5,483 nt of DNA from an uncultured Lachnospiraceae bacterium. Its GTDB lineage: Bacteria; Bacillota; Clostridia; Lachnospirales; Lachnospiraceae. Location: NCBI GenBank assembly GCA_902803245.1, contig CADCPJ010000051.1:1-5483 (forward strand). The letters are read 5' to 3'. The notes beneath the pieces are model-generated. The model did no database searches. It was not told the DNA's origin and saw nothing but the letters and a program-made list of their open reading frames with translations. The first letter of the stretch is position 1; every line of letters begins with the position of its first letter. The position numbers were made by a program, and so were the translations under genes. Shown here in pieces: positions 1 to 5,432 of this stretch.

Positions 1-275
1 GCCGTCTCCGACTCTGCATGCGGGTATTCCGCGGCGATCGCGGCCGTCATTTCCCCGGGGGAATCACACCCGCGGATGAGCTCTGCAAGAGAGGAGAGCC
101 CGTCTGCCCCTCTGCTTAAGAGGACGGCCTCTTCGCTCATGGTGTGGGCCTTCATGAAGATCGTCACGCAGGCCGCGGACAGGACTGCGAAGAGCAGAAG
201 GGAGATGATGAGCTCCATGAGAAACAAATTGGAGGGAGATATTCGATTTCGTCTTGTCTTAACCGTACGTGCCAT
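1..275 (-). CDS. Pilin-like single-TM protein, partial (3' end beyond left edge)
   Basis: This is the last visible gene of the minus-strand operon, with its C-terminus beyond the left edge; 91 codons can be read. ATG at 275 follows the DUF4860 stop by 6 bp and is preceded by a GTGAGGGG stretch that can act as a ribosome binding site. A basic N-terminus (KTRRNR) is followed at residues 17-40 by a hydrophobic helix opening with LFLMELIISLLLF. This resembles the start of type IV pilin-like proteins (consensus G|FTLIE): a glutamate, E21, sits where E+5 would be, but the residue before the putative cleavage point is N16 rather than Gly. After the helix comes a polar, mostly helical stretch (about 44-70), as expected of a pilin stalk. 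By inference it is a minor pseudopilin or membrane-anchored accessory protein of the GspF-type machine. The exact family is not recognised. Confidence 0.75.
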   Translation of the reverse strand, partial: MARTVKTRRNRISPSNLFLMELIISLLLFAVLSAACVTIFMKAHTMSEEAVLLSRGADGLSSLAELIRGCDSPGEMTAAIAAEYPHAESET

Positions 276-281
276 CGCCCC

Positions 282-773
282 TCACTTTCCGCTCATAAGG
301 GCAATGAGCGCCGACTGCGTCTGGCCGTCCGCGCCCGTACAGGTGAGCCTTAAGAGACGGTCCCGAAGGAGTTCCGCCCGGAAATCCTTAAGGGGAAGAA
401 TCACGGTGCCCGCATGGGGATCCACATCCGCCCCCTTCTTCATAAAGAGCTCCATGAGGGAGCCGTCCAGACAGTAGATGCAGGTGCAGTACTTCCCTTC
501 GGAAGCCGCATCGTCCAGTATGAGGGCGGGAATGTCCCCGAAGAAGCCCGCGGAGACCGCCCCGGACGCGTCGCTGCGGTGGACCTTCTCGGTGAGATAC
601 TCCAGTGAGGTGCGGGTGTCGTAGTTTTCTTCGGCGGCAGCGACCTCCCTTTTGTACACGCTCGCGGCAAAGAGCATGACCGAGATCGCGGAGACGGAAA
701 ATATCAGAAAGAGGACTATGGGCAGGAGAATATCGACACTGTGTGTTTTCTTCCTTGCGGAAGATCGCGGCAT
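282..773 (-). CDS. DUF4860 domain-containing single-TM protein
   Basis: The 163-residue protein has a basic N-terminus (RSSARKKT), then HSVDILLP leading into one TM helix at about residues 13-37. A conserved-looking YDTRTSLEYLTEKV block (51-64) follows, then a small beta-rich extracytoplasmic domain with CLDGSLMELF at 101-110. I recognise this pattern as DUF4860, a Firmicutes family of about this length, of unknown function, found beside GspF-type genes. The ATG at 773 is preferred over an in-frame GTG at 776 because AGGAGG (786-781) lies 7 bases upstream of it. Its A is shared with the TGA of the preceding gene (TGATG), so translation is probably coupled. A cysteine cluster, C96/C98/C101, with C145 further on, is noticeable in a protein whose C-terminal part should lie outside the membrane. 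The likely role is a pseudopilin-like minor subunit; this is inference. Confidence 0.85.
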   Translation of the reverse strand: MPRSSARKKTHSVDILLPIVLFLIFSVSAISVMLFAASVYKREVAAAEENYDTRTSLEYLTEKVHRSDASGAVSAGFFGDIPALILDDAASEGKYCTCIYCLDGSLMELFMKKGADVDPHAGTVILPLKDFRAELLRDRLLRLTCTGADGQTQSALIALMSGK

Positions 774-1108
774 CACTCATCCTCCTGTCTCGTTATGACC
801 GTGAATTCGGGGCGCACATTTTCGCTCCGCACCCGGTAGTCCACGTAGAAGCGGTCCTCGTTGAAGCGGAGCCCGTAGCGGTCCTCAAGGTAGTATACGC
901 TCTCCGGATAGCGGCCCTCCTCGGCATAGCACTCGGTGATATAGCGGGTCAGGGCATTTTCAAGAGCTTCCTTCTGCCTCTTTAAGGTGCCCTCGCCGAC
1001 GGACGAGATGCCCGCCGCAAAGAGGACGATGACGCATATAAAGAGAAGGACCGGGGCCGCGATGCCCTGGTGCGGTCTCTTGTTTTTCCTGCTGTCAAAA
1101 TGTGCCAT
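773..1108 (-). CDS. Small pseudopilin-like single-TM protein
   Basis: This 111-residue protein has a basic N-terminus (DSRKNKRPHQG), one TM helix at about 16-36, an amphipathic helix (LKRQKEALENALTRY, 42-56) and a short globular tail. The block CYAEEGRYPESVYYLEDRYGL (from C60) recalls the helix-turn region of GspG-like pseudopilins, where a long N-terminal helix leads to a G.YP motif. Similar small hypotheticals accompany GspF homologues in Clostridia; that is recollection, not a search. The TM segment follows G15 but lacks a glutamate at +5 (G|IAAPV), so cleavage by a standard prepilin peptidase is doubtful. The start at 1108 has GCGAGG six bases upstream. The stop overlaps the DUF4860 start by one base. 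It probably forms a minor or stalk subunit of the secretion or pilus machine in the cytoplasmic membrane. Confidence 0.8.
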   Translation of the reverse strand: MAHFDSRKNKRPHQGIAAPVLLFICVIVLFAAGISSVGEGTLKRQKEALENALTRYITECYAEEGRYPESVYYLEDRYGLRFNEDRFYVDYRVRSENVRPEFTVITRQEDE

Positions 1109-1212
1109 GGCTTACCTCGCAGAATCGGAATGATGCTGTGCGCTTGACAGCTGCTGCATTCTTTTTGCAAAGCGCATGGAGCGCACAAACATGCGGCATC
1201 ACCAAAAACAAG

Positions 1213-2325
1213 TCAGATTGAACTCATGATGCCGAGCAGCGGGAACATCACCGACAGGAGGATCGCGCCGATGACGACGGACATCACGATGACGAGAAGA
1301 GGCTCGAGGGTCGCGAGGCGGTTGCCGAGCCTCGTGTCGATCTCGTCCTGATACATGTCCGCCACCTGTCCCATCACCTGGTCGATCGACCCCGTCTTTT
1401 GCCCGATGGAGATCATGCGGGAGTAGATGCCTGTGAAGACTTCATTTTTATAGAGGCTGTTCGCGAAGCCCTTGCCTTCCGCGACGTCGGCGCTCAGGCG
1501 ATCGAGCTTCTGCCCGAAATCCGGGTCCTCGTTGAGCTTGATTGCGAGCTCGAGGCTCTCGTCCGGCGTCAGTCCCGCGGACAGGGTCATGGACATCGCG
1601 CCCGCGAAGCGGCAGGCCGCAAGCGCGTGGTCGGAGCGGCGGACGGACCGGAAGCGGCGGGCGAACCGGCGGAGGGCCTCCCTGCCGGCGCTGGTCCTGT
1701 AGAGAATGAAGATGACCAGCATCACGGCGAAGACCACGATCAGGAAGAAGGCCGAGTAGGTGCGTATCCAGTTCCCGACATTCATGAGAAATGCGGGAAA
1801 CCCTGTCATCTCCGTCCCGAGTCCGCGGAAGACATCGTTGAAGACCGGCATGACCTGCACGAGCAGGACGATAATCACGGCGATCATCATGGCGGAGAGG
1901 ATGAGGGGATAGAACACCGCATTCCGGGTGCTGAGCCGGATGTTCTCCTCCCTCTCGTAGTGGTCCTCGAGAGACTTCATCACAGTGTCGAGATTGCCCG
2001 TGCGCTCCCCGATCTCCACCATGTGAATGAGGTATTCCGGATAGACGCCGGTACTTCGCAAGGCGTGGGAAAAGCTGCCCTGAAGCTCCATATCCTCTGC
2101 GATTTTCGCGAGCAAGGCATGATCCTCGCTGCTTTCTGCGTCGTCCCGCATGATGGTGATGCCCTCGTATGCGGAGATGCCGGCCTTAAGGACGATGGCC
2201 ATCTGACCGCAAAATGCGGAGAGCTCCGACGCGGTGAGCGCGCGGCCCGCCTTTTCCCCTTTTCCCGGCGAAGAGGGCGCGTCCGCGCCCGCCGGCTCCG
2301 TGCCTGCCATGTAGAAATCATCCAT
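1213..2325 (-). CDS. Type II secretion system F family protein (GspF/PilC-like platform)
   Basis: The 370-residue polytopic membrane protein has the two-repeat layout of GspF/PilC. The first T2SSF domain spans about 33-160 (FCGQMAIVLKAGISAYEGI, 38-56; MVEIGERTGNLDTVM, 102-116; TM 138-159). The second spans about 238-362 (FAGAMSMTLSAGLTPDESL, 240-258; MISIGQKTGSIDQVM, 304-318; TM 341-363). A further TM lies at 190-209. The paired IGE(R/Q)TG motifs are hallmarks of the family. In type II secretion and type IV pili this protein sits in the inner membrane, contacts the hexameric ATPase and organises pseudopilin assembly. The ATG at 2325 is chosen because AGAGGAG lies 8 bases upstream; an in-frame GTG at 2334 abuts that site. 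Length is slightly below that of proteobacterial GspF (~400 aa), with a poorly conserved, Gly/Pro/Ala-rich first 28 residues. It follows the transglutaminase gene by 19 bp in the same operon. Confidence 0.95.
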   Translation of the reverse strand: MDDFYMAGTEPAGADAPSSPGKGEKAGRALTASELSAFCGQMAIVLKAGISAYEGITIMRDDAESSEDHALLAKIAEDMELQGSFSHALRSTGVYPEYLIHMVEIGERTGNLDTVMKSLEDHYEREENIRLSTRNAVFYPLILSAMMIAVIIVLLVQVMPVFNDVFRGLGTEMTGFPAFLMNVGNWIRTYSAFFLIVVFAVMLVIFILYRTSAGREALRRFARRFRSVRRSDHALAACRFAGAMSMTLSAGLTPDESLELAIKLNEDPDFGQKLDRLSADVAEGKGFANSLYKNEVFTGIYSRMISIGQKTGSIDQVMGQVADMYQDEIDTRLGNRLATLEPLLVIVMSVVIGAILLSVMFPLLGIMSSI

Positions 2326-2344
2326 GAGCGTCACTCCTCTTAAG

Positions 2345-3199
2345 TCACATCACGTGCTTCGCGATATAATCCGTCCCTCTTTTGATCCGCCGCGTAACTT
2401 CGGCGGCACTGTTCGATGCTCCCAGGGTCGGGTCGAAGATCTTCCAGACGGCCGAGCGGACCGTGCGGTCCGCGGGAATATCCTCTGCGGCCGAAACCCA
2501 GGCGTGGTAATAGGCACCGAAGTTTCCGGTGATGAGGCGCGCCGGCACTCCGCAGCTTCTTAACATCGCGGCCATGAGGGACGCGTAGTCGAGGCAGATG
2601 CCGCGGCCGCTTAAGAGCGTTTTGTCCGGGTCCGGCAGATAATCGGAAGGAACTTCTGAGGCGAAATCCTCGTCGTAAGTGATATTTGAAATGATGTAGT
2701 CGTAGACCGCATCTATAAATGAAGCGCGGTCTTCGCCTGCACTTATGAAGAGCTCCTGCGCCTTCTTCGCGCACTCGCTGTCTTTGCTGTAATTCACATA
2801 GAGCGAAGGAATAAGGAAGGGGGCAAGCTCGTCAGCGGACACCCTTGAAAAGGTGCGGGAGGCGACGGCTGCAAACTGCAGGATGGGCGTCTCCTCAAAG
2901 ACGGTGACGCGGTAGGCGCCCTGCCCGCCGCATAAGGGGAGGACTGCATCCCGCCCCAAAGGGAGCGGATAGGGCGTCACCTGCCCGTCCGGAGACGTGA
3001 CTTCCGCCCGCGCAAGGGGAGAGAGGCTGCCAAGGACGGTGATATAGCCTTCCTCGGCATGGGAGGTGTCAAGGAGATTCTCCGCGGCGCATGCGGTGCG
3101 GCAAAGTGACGCAAGGAGAAGCGCTGCGCATATTAAAGAAGTGATCCATCGCCCGGCGGTCAGCTTCCAGGACGCAGTCAAAACCCGGTCAGCCCTCAT
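2345..3199 (-). CDS. Secreted transglutaminase-like (papain-fold) domain protein
   Basis: This 284-residue exported protein heads the minus operon. Residues 1-38 form a signal peptide: a basic start, hydrophobic ITSLICAALLLASLC (19-33), and a likely signal peptidase site near TACA|A (36-39). A less conserved region (about 45-155) precedes a transglutaminase-like core. The core shows the Cys-His-Asp triad: C202 in GRGICLDYASLMAAMLRSCG, H232 in YYHAWV, and D256 in WKIFDPTLG. The YDYIISNITYDEDF segment (166-179) is the usual lead-in helix of such domains. Bacterial members act as cysteine proteases, amidases or protein cross-linkers; the substrate here is unknown. The start at 3199 is chosen over one 11 codons upstream because AAAGGAGG (3214-3207) lies 7 bases before it and the signal peptide then begins normally. 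Co-transcription with the GspF gene suggests it processes or cross-links exported or pilus components. Confidence 0.9.
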   Translation of the reverse strand: MRADRVLTASWKLTAGRWITSLICAALLLASLCRTACAAENLLDTSHAEEGYITVLGSLSPLARAEVTSPDGQVTPYPLPLGRDAVLPLCGGQGAYRVTVFEETPILQFAAVASRTFSRVSADELAPFLIPSLYVNYSKDSECAKKAQELFISAGEDRASFIDAVYDYIISNITYDEDFASEVPSDYLPDPDKTLLSGRGICLDYASLMAAMLRSCGVPARLITGNFGAYYHAWVSAAEDIPADRTVRSAVWKIFDPTLGASNSAAEVTRRIKRGTDYIAKHVM

Positions 3200-3206
3200 C
3201 GGAATT

Positions 3207-3214
3207 CCTCCTTT
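3207..3214 (-). promoter_or_regulatory. Strong ribosome binding site deciding the transglutaminase start
   Basis: On the minus strand AAAGGAGG is followed by 7 bases (AATTCCG) and then ATG at 3199. This near-perfect Shine-Dalgarno sequence would lie inside the coding region if the longer reading frame starting at 3232 were used, so it argues for the shorter start. Confidence 0.85.
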
Positions 3215-3215
3215 A

Positions 3216-3242
3216 ACGGGATGATTGACCAAAAAATCCCGT
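3216..3242 (-). repeat. Inverted repeat / hairpin in the 5' leader of the minus operon
   Basis: ACGGGAT (3216-3222) and ATCCCGT (3236-3242) form a perfect 7-bp stem with a 13-nt loop. In the minus-strand mRNA the hairpin ends one base (U3215) upstream of the AAAGGAGG site. It could stabilise the 5' end or affect ribosome access. There is no U-tract after it, so it is not an intrinsic terminator. Confidence 0.45.
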
Positions 3243-3262
3243 GTTTTAAGCGAAACAGCAAT

Positions 3263-3271
3263 ATTATAACA
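3263..3271 (-). promoter_or_regulatory. Extended -10 promoter of the minus-strand secretion/pilus-like operon
   Basis: The minus strand reads TGT-TATAAT: a perfect -10 hexamer (3268-3263) with an upstream TGn extension (3271-3269). The -35 position, 17 bases further up (AGCAAC, 3291-3286), is a poor match to TTGACA, which is common for extended -10 promoters. Transcription would start near 3256, giving a leader of about 57 nt before the transglutaminase ATG. The surrounding sequence is markedly AT-rich against a GC-rich background. Confidence 0.65.
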
Positions 3272-3280
3272 TATTTTTTT

Positions 3281-3297
3281 GAAAAGTTGCTCTTTTC
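3281..3297. promoter_or_regulatory. Candidate operator dyad between divergent promoters
   Basis: GAAAAG (3281-3286) and CTTTTC (3292-3297) form a perfect 6-bp inverted repeat around TTGCT. Its centre at 3289 is exactly midway between the two divergent -10 hexamers and it overlaps both -35 regions. A dimeric regulator bound here could affect both transcription units. The divergently encoded BTAD regulator is the obvious candidate, but this is inferred from position only. Confidence 0.4.
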
Positions 3298-3315
3298 GTG
3301 GGAATGCGTTATTAT
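3287..3315 (+). promoter_or_regulatory. Sigma70-type promoter of the BTAD regulator gene
   Basis: TTGCTC (3287-3292) and TATTAT (3310-3315) are separated by exactly 17 bases. Each hexamer is an imperfect but credible match to TTGACA / TATAAT. Predicted initiation near 3322 leaves an unusually long leader of about 119 nt before the ATG at 3441. The -35 region overlaps that of the divergent minus-strand promoter. Confidence 0.55.
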
Positions 3316-3375
3316 ATATGCGGCATTTTGTCTACAGGCGTGAACGGACATGCTTTCATGCGCAGAATATCCAGC

Positions 3376-3408
3376 TGTGACGGCGGGGCCGTTTTCCCGC
3401 AAGTCACA
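3376..3408 (+). repeat. Hairpin in the 5' leader of the BTAD regulator gene
   Basis: TGTGAC (3376-3381) pairs with GTCACA (3403-3408), and inside it GCGGG (3383-3387) pairs with CCCGC (3396-3400). The result is an 11-bp stem with a 1x2 internal loop and an 8-nt apical loop. A competing small hairpin, ACGGC/GCCGT (3380-3384 with 3388-3392), is followed by TTTT. No strong U-tract follows the large hairpin, so simple termination is unlikely. It may be a leader regulatory structure or, as DNA, a TGTGAC-N21-GTCACA protein site. Confidence 0.4.
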
Positions 3409-3440
3409 AAATCCGCTCATCAACGGGAGTCAGATATTTC

Positions 3441-5096
3441 ATGGTTGACAATGGGACCAAAAACCTGGGGGCTATGCGGGTCATGATGTTCCCACGGCTT
3501 GTCATCACGGATGGCAGCGTCACGATGGACGAGGAGGAGATCCGCTCGGATATGGTGGTGAAGCTTCTCAGCTACCTCGTCTTCTACCATAAGAAGAGCT
3601 GCACGTCCGGGGAACTCAGCTCCGTGCTCTGGTCCAAGGAAGAGAGCGCGAACCCGTCCGGTGCGCTGAAGAACCTGGCTTACCGCTTGAGAAGCAGCAT
3701 GAAGAAGGCGTGGCCAGACAGGGACTTCATTCTCACAGGCAGGGGGAGCTATCGGTGGAATCCCGAGATTCCGGTGTCGCTTGATGCGGAGGAATTTCAG
3801 TACGAGATCCGAAAGGGGGATCACTCGGAGGATCCGTACAACAGGATACGCCATTTTATGAGAGCGTTTTCCCTGTATAAGGGAAAGTTCCTCTCCTCCC
3901 TTGAGAGCGAACACTGGGTGATGCCGAAGGCAGCCCGGTTCGAGACCGCCTACCTCGATCTCTCCAGAAAGCTGACCGATCTCCTCTTTGAGACGGGACA
4001 GCATGAGGAAATGAAGCGGGTCGCCGCGAGTGCCATCGAAATTGAGCCATATGACGAGTTCCTTCACGGGGCATACATCCGGGCCTGCATCGCTCAAAAG
4101 GAGATGGAGGAGGCCGAGGAGCACTACCGGATTACGGAAAAGCTCCTCTACGACAATCTCGGAATCGGCCCTTCCGAGGAACTGAAGAAGATATTCGACT
4201 CGGTCATGGAGCGGGACCACGAGGTGGAGACCGACCTGGCCGTGATCCAGATGGAACTGAAGGAGGCCACCCGGACGAGGGGCGCCTACTACTGCGAGTA
4301 CGGGGTCTTCAAGAAGATCTACGAGCTGGAGGCCAGACGCGTCGCCCGCATGGGCATGACGATCTATCTGTCACTCCTTACGGTCTGTCCCAACAGGAGG
4401 AGCGAGAGCGGCTCCGATGAGCGGGAGCTCATTGAAAATGCGATGGAGCAGGTCCTTGACGCAGTGATGGATTCCCTCCGTGCAGGGGATGTGCTCGCAA
4501 GATACAGCGCGAACCAGTATCTCGTGATGCTGCCGGCCTGTCCCTATGAAAATGCCAGGATGGTGATGGACCGCATCGTCAGCAATTTTGAGAAGCTGCG
4601 CCGCCACGCGAGGGTCCATCTGCAGTATTCCCTGAAGGAAATGGACAATACTCCGGAGGGATCGCACGGCAATCCTCTCAAAAATCCGTCCTCGCTGCGG
4701 CTTCTCATAGATTCCCTCGGCCCGGACAGGAAGGAAATCAAGGGAAGCATCGTGGGGATTGCCCTGAAGACGAGTTATTCCTTTGAAGGGACGCACGAAC
4801 TCATGCACCTCGTGGAGCAGCTGCTCAACCGGATCGGCAGGCCCCAGCCGGGAAGGCTGTCGAGAAGCTTTGGACACGATGAAAAGTATGTGAGTTACAA
4901 TGCGGCTCCGGAGATCTTCCGGGAGGTGGAAGAGATTGAGACGGAGAGGGGAGCGGCTGCCACATACGACGTGGAGTTCCGGTCGCGGCTTTACAGTACC
5001 TGGCAGGGCCTCATCTACGGGGAAGGCTATGACGCAGCGCCATTTTCAAGCGAACTTGAGCTGGTCTCCATGATCTGTACCGGCCGGATGAGATGA
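3441..5096 (+). CDS. BTAD-type transcriptional regulator with degenerate GGDEF-like domain and TWQG tail
   Basis: This 551-residue cytoplasmic regulator has four parts. Residues ~12-108 form an OmpR/SARP-type winged helix, with SGELSSVLWSKEESANPSGA (56-75) leading into the probable recognition helix NLAYRLRSSM (78-87) and the wing RGSYRW (101-106). Residues ~115-256 are a bacterial transcriptional activator domain of TPR-like helices (LYKGKFL; EIEPYDEFLHGAYIRAC; YRITEKLLYDNLGIGPSEEL). Residues ~285-400 resemble a GGDEF domain (RAGDVLARYSANQYLVMLP, 347-365), but SANQY replaces the GGDEF signature, so cyclic-di-GMP synthesis is not expected. Residues 509-546 carry a TWQG module shared with the next gene. 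The ATG at 3441 has GGGAG 11 bases upstream, a long spacing; ATG at 3474 is an alternative that keeps the winged helix. SARP-like proteins are usually activators. Likely targets, by position, are the divergent operon and its own downstream genes. Confidence 0.9.
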   Translation: MVDNGTKNLGAMRVMMFPRLVITDGSVTMDEEEIRSDMVVKLLSYLVFYHKKSCTSGELSSVLWSKEESANPSGALKNLAYRLRSSMKKAWPDRDFILTGRGSYRWNPEIPVSLDAEEFQYEIRKGDHSEDPYNRIRHFMRAFSLYKGKFLSSLESEHWVMPKAARFETAYLDLSRKLTDLLFETGQHEEMKRVAASAIEIEPYDEFLHGAYIRACIAQKEMEEAEEHYRITEKLLYDNLGIGPSEELKKIFDSVMERDHEVETDLAVIQMELKEATRTRGAYYCEYGVFKKIYELEARRVARMGMTIYLSLLTVCPNRRSESGSDERELIENAMEQVLDAVMDSLRAGDVLARYSANQYLVMLPACPYENARMVMDRIVSNFEKLRRHARVHLQYSLKEMDNTPEGSHGNPLKNPSSLRLLIDSLGPDRKEIKGSIVGIALKTSYSFEGTHELMHLVEQLLNRIGRPQPGRLSRSFGHDEKYVSYNAAPEIFREVEEIETERGAAATYDVEFRSRLYSTWQGLIYGEGYDAAPFSSELELVSMICTGRMR

Positions 5097-5127
5097 CGGG
5101 CCGCATATGTGCGCCGCATAAGATGAC

Positions 5128-5134
5128 GGAGGGG
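5128..5134 (+). promoter_or_regulatory. Ribosome binding site supporting a TTG start
   Basis: GGAGGGG lies upstream of TTG at 5139, with 6 bases between GGAGG and the start. No ATG or GTG is available in that frame at a suitable distance. The site therefore supports TTG initiation and disfavours the overlapping frame that begins at 5093. Confidence 0.8.
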
Positions 5135-5138
5135 TATC

Positions 5139-5357
5139 TTGAAGAAAAATGCTTCCTTTTTGATCGATATAGTGGACACCCGGAACCACACCTGGCAGGG
5201 GAAGCTGTACTGGGTGCAGGAAAAGAAGACAGTGACATTCCGCAGCGCGCTGGAGCTGATGCAGCTCATAGGTTCTGCGGTTTCCCCCGAGGAGACTGCG
5301 AATCTTGAGCAGGCGGAGGAACCCGCCGGCGCAGAGCAGCTGCAGCAGTTTGTATAA
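5139..5357 (+). CDS. Small TWQG-module protein, paralogous to the regulator's C-terminal tail
   Basis: The 72-residue soluble protein starts with TTG behind a strong GGAGGGG site, 42 bp after the regulator stop and probably in the same transcript. Residues 7-46 form the conserved-looking core: a beta-strand FLIDIVDTRNH, then TWQG (18-21), a second strand KLYW, then FRSALELMQLIGSAV (34-48), probably a helix. Residues 49-72 are a low-complexity acidic, Glu/Ala/Gln-rich tail. The core aligns with residues 509-546 of the preceding regulator over 11 identical positions with one single-residue gap. There is no signal peptide or TM segment. I recall short hypotheticals of this kind in Lachnospiraceae beside BTAD regulators, but no named family comes to mind. 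Function is unknown; a partner or competitor of the regulator's tail is a reasonable hypothesis. Confidence 0.8.
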   Translation: MKKNASFLIDIVDTRNHTWQGKLYWVQEKKTVTFRSALELMQLIGSAVSPEETANLEQAEEPAGAEQLQQFV

Positions 5358-5370
5358 GTATCATAAGTAA

Positions 5371-5412
5371 GGCAACTTTGCCACGGCAAAAAAGACATTG
5401 ATGCCGCGGCAT
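5371..5412 (+). repeat. Cluster of inverted repeats upstream of the right-edge gene
   Basis: The 75-bp gap after the small gene contains GGCAA (5371-5375), TTTGCC (5377-5382), GGCAAA (5385-5390) and a perfect 12-bp palindrome ATGCCGCGGCAT (5401-5412). The middle TTTGCC can pair with either neighbour, giving mutually exclusive hairpins. No T-run follows, so no terminator is called here. The elements may be leader RNA structure or a protein-binding site for the downstream gene. Confidence 0.35.
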
Positions 5413-5432
5413 GTATGGCAGGGGAGGCCAAT

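Noticed and set aside
1112..1192. 26-codon minus-strand ATG frame between the GspF and pseudopilin-like genes
   Set aside because: No ribosome binding site is visible upstream and the product resembles nothing known to me. It is kept only as part of a finding, not called as a gene.
1399..2343. Long plus-strand open frame (314 codons) opposite the GspF gene
   Set aside because: It is an antisense shadow of a convincingly conserved GspF/PilC gene. Its product is rich in His, Asp, Glu and Gly with no domain, and it has no credible ribosome binding site.
3196..3423. Minus-strand 75-codon frame across the intergenic region
   Set aside because: It runs through both predicted promoters and the dyad, lacks a ribosome binding site and has no recognisable domain.
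3420..4220. Minus-strand open frame (266 codons) opposite the BTAD regulator
   Set aside because: The sense strand encodes clear winged-helix and BTAD domains. The antisense product shows no recognisable domain and is explained by codon bias in GC-rich DNA.
5093..5308. Plus-strand frame overlapping the regulator stop (ATGA)
   Set aside because: The overlap looks like translational coupling, but the other frame, from TTG at 5139, has a strong ribosome binding site and a protein matching the regulator's tail, so both cannot be real over this stretch.
5371..5432. Possible c-di-GMP (GEMM-I) riboswitch, suggested by CACGGCAAA
   Set aside because: The fragment resembles part of the GEMM-I core, but the second conserved ACGCAAAGCC-type element and the closing helices are absent and the interval is too short.
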